21,411 nucleotides of DNA from a virus, in the IMG/VR virus record IMGVR_UViG_3300030329_003445, positions 1 to 21,411 of that record. One strand, written 5' to 3'. Below, piece after piece: positions 1 to 3,998 of the stretch. Made by a program: the position numbers and the translations under genes. The notes under the pieces were generated by a model, which ran no database searches, was not told the DNA's origin, and was given only the letters and a program-made list of their open reading frames with translations. Every line of letters begins with the position of its first letter. Position 1 is the first letter of the stretch.

Positions 1-90
1 GCTTGGTACGCGATACAGGACAAATCTACGCTGAAAGCGCCCTTGCCGGAGTGGGTCACGCAAGCCGCAGATATGAATAAGGACGACTGA
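1..90 (+). CDS. C-terminal end of an unidentified protein (5' truncated by window edge)
   Basis: Frame 1 is open from the first base to a TGA at 88-90 and encodes 29 residues ending in NKDD. The reading frame shares the last base of its stop with the ATG of the next gene (TGATG at 88-92). The same tight stop/start packing recurs along this strand, which supports it as the real tail of an upstream gene in the same operon. The fragment has two Trp and a mixed charged end, with no recognisable motif. Too little is visible to suggest a function. Confidence 0.6.
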   Translation, partial: AWYAIQDKSTLKAPLPEWVTQAADMNKDD

Positions 91-281
91 TGAGCTACAT
101 AAATAGAAAACTAACACGCACCCGTATCCTTGGCTCCAAGAGGGCCAAGGTTGCGGGGCTGACGCGCGTCAGCGACGCCTACCTCAACCGCCTTGAGGCG
201 GAGTTCCTAAACATGGTCGATCGCCATGTCGAAAAGCACCCAAGCAAGGGCAAGACCTTTCAACCGTATAACATAATATGA
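90..281 (+). CDS. Small basic protein, 63 aa, possible histone-fold-like helix pair
   Basis: This 63-residue protein has a Lys/Arg-rich N-terminus (RKLTRTR, SKRAK), then a long predicted helix from about residue 28 (RVSDAYLNRLEAEFLNMVDRH), and ends GKTFQPYNII. The order of a basic leader, RVS, a long amphipathic helix and a terminal GKTF-x-P motif resembles the second half of small archaeal-type histone folds, where a similar RKTV-x-x-x-D/N-I element follows the long helix. That comparison is from memory of the fold, not an alignment, and a plain hypothetical phage protein is just as possible. The start ATG overlaps the upstream stop (TGATG), and its own stop overlaps the next ATG (ATGA at 278-281). 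No strong Shine-Dalgarno is visible. A DNA-binding role is plausible from charge alone but unproven. Confidence 0.7.
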   Translation: MSYINRKLTRTRILGSKRAKVAGLTRVSDAYLNRLEAEFLNMVDRHVEKHPSKGKTFQPYNII

Positions 282-568
282 AAACAAACCCCAACCCCCA
301 TCGACCATACATAATAATGAAAAGATACCAGTTCACAGTAACCCCCAAGCACAACGACAACCAGTTCCCGATGGATATGCTCCGCTACGACCGGTGCTAT
401 CCGTTGACAGAAAGGGACGCGAGGGAGATCGAGCGCAGCACCGAACTTACCGAGTCACGCCGGGAGATCGTAATCATGCTACAAAGCAACGACCGCAGCC
501 CAACCGCTGATCGCTGGGATTCGCGCGGCTGGAAAGTCACCCGCTCGGAATACATGGGAAAAATATAA
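278..568 (+). CDS. Hypothetical small phage protein, 96 aa (or 83 aa from an internal ATG)
   Basis: The 96-residue reading begins at an ATG that overlaps the previous stop (ATGA). An alternative ATG at 317 would start directly at MKRYQFTVTP, removing an Asn/Pro-rich 13-residue leader, and may be the real start. Both ATGs are preceded by an A/T-rich ATAAT sequence rather than a Shine-Dalgarno site. The core has a predicted beta strand (YQFTVTP), the string FPMDMLRYDRCYP, a charged helix, a strand (REIVIMLQS) and an aromatic end (RWDSRGWKV). From memory, small proteins with a DMLRYDR-type string and a W-x-x-x-GW-x-V ending occur in other environmental phages. I know no function for them. It sits inside the early-type operon between two other small genes. 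Confidence 0.72.
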   Translation: MKTNPNPHRPYIIMKRYQFTVTPKHNDNQFPMDMLRYDRCYPLTERDAREIERSTELTESRREIVIMLQSNDRSPTADRWDSRGWKVTRSEYMGKI

Positions 569-572
569 TAAC

Positions 573-1004
573 ATGAGAGCACAGGACATTTACGGTATGA
601 CATACAGACTGATCGAATTGGAGTGCCTTGACAGGGCGCTGGACAAATACAGAGACATCGCGGCGACATTCATGGATGTCCCAAAGCCCATGCCGCCGCT
701 CTATCGAAAGGAAGGCGTGAACACGGACGGCAAATGGTTCAATCCGGAGATGTTCCAGACCGCCGAAAACTACTGGGCCGGGCTGCTGGCCGAGCACATT
801 ACAGCGCAGGCCGATGGCAACGAGCCGTTCAAGCGCTGGAAGGACGACGACGGCTGGCACGGCGAGGTCAAGTGCTTCGGCTACCTAGTCCGAGTCACTT
901 GCCGTTACAACAACGGTGAGGGCCACATGGTGAGCCTTTGGAAGACCAACGGCGACGAGCCGCAGCTAATCATCAGCGACGAGCCAGAGGAGGAACTGGA
1001 ATGA
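573..1004 (+). CDS. Hypothetical protein, 143 aa
   Basis: The 143-residue acidic protein has an N-terminal helical region (residues about 8-35), a Pro/aromatic linker (PKPMPPLYRKEG), a second helix around AENYWAGLLAEHI, and a C-terminal beta-rich part with several aromatic residues (GWHGEVKCFGYLVRV). It ends in an acidic EPEEELE tail. The ATG lies 4 bases after the previous stop and is preceded by TATAATAAC rather than a Shine-Dalgarno. The stop overlaps the next gene in an ATGA, which implies translational coupling. I do not recognise the family. Alternating-frame readings over the same stretch lack comparable overlaps with the neighbours and are rejected. Confidence 0.75.
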   Translation: MRAQDIYGMTYRLIELECLDRALDKYRDIAATFMDVPKPMPPLYRKEGVNTDGKWFNPEMFQTAENYWAGLLAEHITAQADGNEPFKRWKDDDGWHGEVKCFGYLVRVTCRYNNGEGHMVSLWKTNGDEPQLIISDEPEEELE

Positions 1005-1270
1005 CCCCAGCGGAACACGACGATCTTATCGACCATCTTGCAGATATTGACAAGGACACGCTGCTCGACCTAGTTAAACGGTTTAGGAAAGCAGGTAAAA
1101 AGTGCAAGTTGTCACCGATGCAAGCAATGTTCGCGGCAATTCTCGGCTGCTCCGTCGTTAATGTCAGACAAGTTGGAGTTGAAAAAATGAAGGAAGACCT
1201 GACAACATTGATCGGCGTCGTCTTGGAGATTTGCGAAAACGAAATCGAGGACGACCTTTCCCGAAACTAA
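1001..1270 (+). CDS. Hypothetical mostly helical protein, 89 aa
   Basis: This start is chosen because its ATG overlaps the stop of the preceding gene (ATGA at 1001-1004) and is preceded by GAGGAGG about 7 bases upstream, the only good Shine-Dalgarno in this operon. The same frame stays open upstream to an ATG at 938, but that would overlap the previous gene by 67 bases. The 89-residue product is predicted largely helical and charged, with an acidic N-terminus (EHDDLIDHLADIDKDTL), a basic patch (KRFRKAGKKCKL), a hydrophobic segment (MFAAILGCSVVNV) and an acidic C-terminus. It contains two Cys and no known motif. It could be a small regulator or interaction protein, but nothing visible decides this. 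Confidence 0.72.
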   Translation: MTPAEHDDLIDHLADIDKDTLLDLVKRFRKAGKKCKLSPMQAMFAAILGCSVVNVRQVGVEKMKEDLTTLIGVVLEICENEIEDDLSRN

Positions 1271-1271
1271 C

Positions 1272-1490
1272 ATGAGCAGAAACAACGGAAAGGTCACGGG
1301 CGACCCCGTGATCCGTCGGTACAAGCATTTCACGGCGGACGGGGCTGAAGACCAATGGATCGTCTTCAGCCTCGATCCGCAGGGCCGGATCAGCAGGAGC
1401 CTCAATGTCAGCACCGACGCTGCCACGCTGGTGAGCTACGGACTCAAGCAAGTCCCCAGAGAAGACTACAACAAGCTCAAGAAGAAATGA
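1272..1490 (+). CDS. Hypothetical small protein, 72 aa
   Basis: The 72-residue product begins one base after the previous stop and overlaps the next, membrane-protein gene in an ATGA. It has a basic N-terminus and a central beta-rich portion with regular hydrophobic alternation (DQWIVFSLDPQGRI). A short helix and a Lys-rich C-terminus (REDYNKLKKK) follow. There is no Shine-Dalgarno; the leader is CCCGAAACTAAC. The pattern suggests a small compact beta domain, and I do not recognise a family. The opposite strand has two overlapping open frames here (1112-1426, 1164-1502) that run against the operon and have no start signals, so this plus-strand gene is preferred. Confidence 0.68.
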   Translation: MSRNNGKVTGDPVIRRYKHFTADGAEDQWIVFSLDPQGRISRSLNVSTDAATLVSYGLKQVPREDYNKLKKK

Positions 1491-1582
1491 AGCTGCCACC
1501 ACACGCGATCATTGCCGTCGCCACTTGGCTTCTCCTAGCGGCGGCGTTCCTGACCTCGATCATCACGATCATCCTGATGTGA
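1487..1582 (+). CDS. 31-residue single-pass membrane microprotein
   Basis: An ATG overlapping the previous stop (ATGA at 1487-1490) opens a 31-residue frame. After a short MKLPPH head it is almost entirely a hydrophobic segment (AIIAVATWLLLAAAFL and on to the end), long enough for one membrane helix, with no charged residue after His6. In the same frame the sequence is open further upstream, but the coupled ATG is the economical start and gives a clean membrane peptide. Such phage microproteins can be holin-like, superinfection-exclusion or membrane-targeting peptides, and nothing here distinguishes these. The stop at 1580-1582 closes the first run of coupled genes. Confidence 0.55.
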   Translation: MKLPPHAIIAVATWLLLAAAFLTSIITIILM

Positions 1583-1593
1583 ATAATATGTGT

Positions 1594-1640
1594 ACAGTTA
1601 CTAATAAGTTTGGATTGCACAGTTGACAGTTCCTTAATAA
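1594..1640 (+). promoter_or_regulatory. Repeat-bearing intergenic region upstream of the RHH gene (candidate promoter/operator)
   Basis: The 88-base gap 1583-1670 contains ACAGTT three times (1594-1599, 1619-1624, 1626-1631). Two copies are followed at 2-3 bases by TAATAA (1602-1607 and 1635-1640). A perfect TTGACA lies at 1623-1628 inside the repeats, but no good -10 box sits 16-18 bases after it. TTGGAT (1610-1615) with TTAATA (1634-1639), spacer 18, is a weak alternative. Direct repeats just ahead of a small ribbon-helix-helix gene are a usual arrangement for autoregulation. That role is inferred. Confidence 0.35.
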
Positions 1641-1670
1641 ACAGACCGCAGCCGTATCAGAAAACCAAAA

Positions 1671-1916
1671 ATGGCTACCAAGAAAAAAACCAAGAAAAGA
1701 ACAACGCCAGATGGCAAAAAACTCGCTACCGTTTACCTCGATGAAGAAGAACTGGCCCTGTACAAGGGCCGGGCGGATGAACTTGGCCTCACGCTCTCCC
1801 GGTACTTCGCGCACCTCGCGCGGAGGGATATGCTGGGAGAGAACAAGGACTTGCGACTCTACACCTCAACAGAGGAGCTTCTGGATCGACTAAACAAGGC
1901 CCGGTTAAACCTATAA
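1671..1916 (+). CDS. Ribbon-helix-helix (Arc/CopG-like) DNA-binding regulator
   Basis: The 81-residue protein starts with a strongly basic tail (ATKKKTKKRTTPDGKK). An RHH-type core follows: a short strand (LATVYLDEEE, about residues 18-27), helix 1 (ELALYKGRADELG), a turn with the typical LTLSRY, and helix 2 (RYFAHLARRDML). An extra charged C-terminal helix (STEELLDRLNKARLNL) could mediate dimer or partner contacts. RHH proteins bind DNA as dimers by placing the paired N-terminal strands in the major groove and often repress their own operons. The gene sits behind an 88-base gap holding ACAGTT repeats, so it probably forms its own transcription unit with the next gene. The leader CAGAAAACCAAAA has no Shine-Dalgarno. 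It could control lysogeny or early expression; an antitoxin role is less likely because no toxin-like partner follows. Confidence 0.75.
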   Translation: MATKKKTKKRTTPDGKKLATVYLDEEELALYKGRADELGLTLSRYFAHLARRDMLGENKDLRLYTSTEELLDRLNKARLNL

Positions 1917-1953
1917 CCAAGAAAGAACTACTAAAAAACAGGACACACCACCA

Positions 1954-2118
1954 ATGAACAAAGACATCCGACTCCCAGACACCAAAGACCACGCCGCCGT
2001 TTTGATCGCGGAGGCACTTGTTAAAATCCACAAATGCCTGCGATGGCAAGCCTGCGCGGTACTAGCCACGGCCATCGTCCTGATAATAATAGTGGGCGTG
2101 ACCATATTAACGAATTAA
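1954..2118 (+). CDS. 54-residue membrane protein with C-terminal transmembrane helix
   Basis: A short frame of 54 residues runs from ATG 1954 to TAA 2116-2118. Residues 1-30 are hydrophilic to amphipathic (NKDIRLPDTKDHAAVLIAEA, then LVKIHKCLRWQ). Residues about 33-52 form a strong hydrophobic helix (ACAVLATAIVLIIIVGVTIL), giving a tail-anchored topology. There is a weak AGGAC 12 bases before the start. It follows the RHH gene by 37 bases and is the last plus-strand gene before the convergent integrase. The opposite strand also has open frames here (1911-2105, 1789-2049), but they have no leader and oppose the operon. It may be a holin-like, exclusion or membrane-anchoring protein. The coding call rests on position, clean topology and the following terminator. 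Confidence 0.5.
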   Translation: MNKDIRLPDTKDHAAVLIAEALVKIHKCLRWQACAVLATAIVLIIIVGVTILTN

Positions 2119-2144
2119 GGCGCGGGTTTTGCGTTCCCCGCGCC
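2119..2144. repeat. G/C-rich hairpin in the convergent intergenic gap
   Basis: GGCGCGGG at 2119-2126 pairs perfectly with CCCGCGCC at 2137-2144 around a 10-base loop. The hairpin starts directly after the stop of the 54-residue gene. It has no T run on its plus-strand side and only a weak TTAATT on the minus-strand side. It could slow polymerase or block 3' exonucleases, and might contribute to stopping leftward transcripts that leave the integrase gene. Confidence 0.45.
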
Positions 2145-2151
2145 TGTGGTG

Positions 2152-2195
2152 CTGCCGCTGGAGTCTTATGACGCTTCAGCGGCAGTTTCCTTTTC
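2152..2195 (+). terminator. Candidate rho-independent terminator for the rightward operon
   Basis: CTGCCGCTG at 2152-2160 pairs with CAGCGGCAG at 2177-2185, a 9-bp perfect stem that can be extended by three weaker pairs into the loop. It is followed on the plus strand by TTTCCTTTTC (2186-2195). This T-rich tail fits a terminator for plus-strand transcripts. It overlaps the last codons of the convergent integrase gene, which would let it shield that gene from antisense read-through. The interrupted T run makes strength uncertain. Confidence 0.5.
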
Positions 2196-3458
2196 AGCCC
2201 CGTAGTCGTAGGAGACGGGCTTCGGCGTGCTCGGCATGACATAGCGCTTCGTCGTCTTAATATCCTTGTGACCCAGCGCTCGCATCACATCGATCGTGTT
2301 GTTGAATTGATTGACCCGTGTCGCGAAAATCTTCCGCAGCTCATGAGCCTTCTGGCGGCGCGTCCAGCCGTGAGAGCGCATGAACACCGACAGATGAATA
2401 AAACCTCTCTGGCCCTTCTCTCCGTCCCCGAACCAACCCTTGTCGCCCGGTCGGAGATTGCCCGGCCCCTGCTGGCCCTTCGGCACGACATAATCGTCAT
2501 CGCCCATCGCCCAGCCGCGCTTGAGCGCCTCGCGCTGTAGGTTGGCCCTCAACTCCTCCGGCACGGCGATCCGGCGCTCCTCCTTGCCCTTCGTCATGTG
2601 GTCAGACTCCAACCGGGTCACGATGAATAGCTGGCCATCCTCCACGATAAACCATCCCCATCGCATCGCGAGAACCTCGGATTTCCGCAGGCCACCGTAG
2701 CAGCAGATTTGAAAGCAAAACCAAGTCCGCGCGTGCTCGGCCAGCAGGGAGTCTGCATTATTCCAGATGGCATCGATGACCTTCGACTCCGGCAGGGTGT
2801 AATTCTCCTTCGACATGACCGGCATGAACGGCGTCTCCTTCAAGTCCTTGAGAGCCGGAATCTTCAGCCCGGCATAAATCTTCTTCTTCACAGTGTTCCG
2901 CGAGAACACGCCCCTCGCGCAGCGCAGGCGGTTGTTGATCGTCTCATGCACCGAGTCCTTGCGCTTCATGTCCCCCTTGACCGGCTCGAGCATCGAGGCC
3001 ATCCACTTGTTGATCGTCTTCGCGTTCAGAACCGAGAGCCGCAGGGCGTGAATCTGCTCGACCTTCTCCGGCGTCGCCGGATCGTCAGCCCCCATGATGC
3101 CCGTGCCGACGCCCACAATTTTGTACAGAGCGGACAGATAACCTTTCATGGTCACATCGGTCAACGCCAGCAGCTCCTGACTCGCTTTAAGAGCGCCCAC
3201 GACTTCCCCAATCGTTGACCAGCTCCCGCTCGCCGCCTTCGTGTCGGTGACGGCCTCCCACTTGCCTGCCAGCGCCGCCGCGAAGATAGGCTTGGCCAAC
3301 GCCACCGCCTCATCGGCGTTCGTGACGCCCAAGGCTTGTCGCAGATATGTTTTATTTAACGATGTCCATAGCGACCACTTCTGTTTCTTGCCGCGCTTCC
3401 GCAGCGTGACCTTGTGTCCCTTGTACATGAATGTGTGTGTTGTTTTCGGTTTTTTCAT
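2166..3458 (-). CDS. int: Tyrosine-recombinase phage integrase
   Basis: The 430-residue protein has all expected catalytic positions of the lambda-integrase family: Arg258 in GGLRKSEVLAMRW, a beta-hairpin Lys near 289 (TKGKEERR), His372 and Arg375 in HELRKIFATRV, His397 in ALGHKDIKTT and nucleophile Tyr406. The N-terminal 65 residues are basic (YKGHKVTLRKRGKKQKWS) and fit an arm-binding domain. A helical core-binding domain follows at about 80-200. It should recombine the attP core at 3648-3697 with a host tRNA-Thr gene. The gene reads away from attP. Its ATG lies only 7 bases from a pair of 10-bp repeats likely to be its own arm sites, and no Shine-Dalgarno is seen, so integrase binding could limit its own expression. 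All key residues are present and length is normal, so it is probably active. Confidence 0.95.
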   Translation of the reverse strand: MKKPKTTHTFMYKGHKVTLRKRGKKQKWSLWTSLNKTYLRQALGVTNADEAVALAKPIFAAALAGKWEAVTDTKAASGSWSTIGEVVGALKASQELLALTDVTMKGYLSALYKIVGVGTGIMGADDPATPEKVEQIHALRLSVLNAKTINKWMASMLEPVKGDMKRKDSVHETINNRLRCARGVFSRNTVKKKIYAGLKIPALKDLKETPFMPVMSKENYTLPESKVIDAIWNNADSLLAEHARTWFCFQICCYGGLRKSEVLAMRWGWFIVEDGQLFIVTRLESDHMTKGKEERRIAVPEELRANLQREALKRGWAMGDDDYVVPKGQQGPGNLRPGDKGWFGDGEKGQRGFIHLSVFMRSHGWTRRQKAHELRKIFATRVNQFNNTIDVMRALGHKDIKTTKRYVMPSTPKPVSYDYGAEKETAAEAS

Positions 3459-3465
3459 GGTATTT

Positions 3466-3486
3466 ATTTGTGCCAGATTTGTGCCA
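3466..3486. repeat. Paired direct repeats, candidate integrase arm sites (P side)
   Basis: ATTTGTGCCA occurs at 3466-3475 and again at 3477-3486, giving an 11-base period, about one helical turn, so both copies face the same side of the DNA. A matching pair in the same orientation lies across the att core at 3752-3772. The arrangement is that expected of arm-type binding sites for the integrase N-terminal domain. It sits right before the integrase start codon. Confidence 0.6.
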
Positions 3487-3576
3487 TTTCGATGGGATAT
3501 GCAAGTTGTCCTTACGGGTTCTTACTGCACCTCATCTGCGGAGAAACTATGTAGTAGGAATCAGGTTGTCAAGGGA

Positions 3577-3626
3577 TTATTTAAGTAATTTACTTAATAA
3601 ATTAGCCCAAATAGAATTTATTTAAG
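3577..3626. promoter_or_regulatory. A/T palindrome cluster in attP (candidate accessory-factor or repressor site)
   Basis: TTAAGTAA at 3581-3588 and TTACTTAA at 3590-3597 form a perfect 17-base palindrome centred on T3589. The half-site with its flank, TTATTTAAG (3577-3585), recurs directly at 3618-3626, and a near copy is present in inverse orientation at the end of the palindrome. The position between P-arm repeats and core fits an excisionase, IHF-like or repressor site controlling recombination or integrase transcription. The sequence fact is clear; the binding protein is unknown. Confidence 0.45.
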
Positions 3627-3647
3627 CGTTTTTGAAGAAAAGAGGAA

Positions 3648-3697
3648 TGGAGCCAGTTGTCGGACTCGAACCGACGACCGTTCGATTACAAATCAAA
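3648..3697 (-). other. attP: attP core: 3' half of a tRNA-Thr(UGU) gene
   Basis: Read on the minus strand, this stretch gives half an anticodon stem, the loop TTTGTAA with anticodon TGT (loop complement at 3686-3692), a variable region, a perfect T arm (GTCGG-TTCGAGT-CCGAC), the acceptor 3' strand AACTGGC, discriminator T and encoded CCA (complement of 3648-3650). The 5' half of a tRNA (GCCAGTT acceptor strand and D arm) is absent from the following bases, so this is not a working tRNA. Phages commonly carry the 3' part of a tRNA gene so that integration restores it. The 7-base anticodon loop with its imperfect stem (TTCGA/TCAAA) is the likely crossover region. Phage genes on both sides identify it as attP. 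Confidence 0.8.
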
Positions 3698-3751
3698 TTC
3701 TACAATTCAGAAAACCCAATGAAAATAGGGTCAGATCGAATTAATTACAAA

Positions 3752-3772
3752 ATTTGTGTCAAATTTGTGCCA
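3752..3772. repeat. Paired direct repeats, candidate integrase arm sites (P' side)
   Basis: ATTTGTGTCA (3752-3761) and ATTTGTGCCA (3763-3772) repeat with the same 11-base period, sequence and orientation as the pair at 3466-3486. They lie about 55-75 bases beyond the tRNA-like core and run into the last codons of the 79-residue gene, whose TGA is within the first repeat. Together with the other pair they bracket the core as P and P' arms. Confidence 0.6.
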
Positions 3773-3998
3773 ATTCTTCCCGCTCCAGAAAGACCGGGGT
3801 CTGCTTTCCTACCCAACCCCCGACCACATTGAACTCGAAGAAGTCGCTGGCCTCGTCCCGGCTCATGCCGTCGCGGCTCATCAAGACATCGAGGCATAGG
3901 TCGTAATCGTAGACGGCCACCCATGTCGTGAATTGCCGGGCAAGCCCTAGATAAGCATCCTCGAAGCCATCAGCCAGAAGGACGCCTTCAGTCCTCAT
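3759..3998 (-). CDS. Small conserved-looking phage protein, 79 aa
   Basis: This is the last gene of the leftward late operon. Its ATG overlaps the stop of the giant gene (ATGA), so it is probably translationally coupled. The 79-residue acidic product has a helix (FEDAYLGLARQFTTWVAVYD), an Asp-rich turn, then GMSRDEASDFFEFNVVGGWV and a C-terminal TPVFLEREE. From memory, short phage proteins with an E-x-x-x-FFEFN-V-x-G-x-V-G signature are frequent in marine and gut phage genomes, without known function. The 3' end extends into the P'-arm repeats of attP, so after integration the gene would lie at the very end of the prophage. A role in virions is possible from operon position only. Confidence 0.75.
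   Translation of the reverse strand: MRTEGVLLADGFEDAYLGLARQFTTWVAVYDYDLCLDVLMSRDGMSRDEASDFFEFNVVGGWVGKQTPVFLEREELAQI

Noticed and set aside
2709-3588. Plus-strand open frames of 169 aa and 115 aa opposite the integrase
   Set aside because: The minus strand has a complete tyrosine recombinase with all catalytic residues; these are its shadows.
3648-3760. Possible complete tRNA-Thr gene on the minus strand
   Set aside because: Only the anticodon loop to CCA half is present. No GCCAGTT acceptor strand, D arm or good 5' anticodon stem can be found upstream on that strand.
3632-3832. Open frame of 66 aa on the plus strand containing VGLEPTT
   Set aside because: The VGLEPTT string is what the complement of a tRNA T arm and acceptor end gives when translated. 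The frame crosses the att core and arm repeats and has no start signal, so it is a translation artefact.
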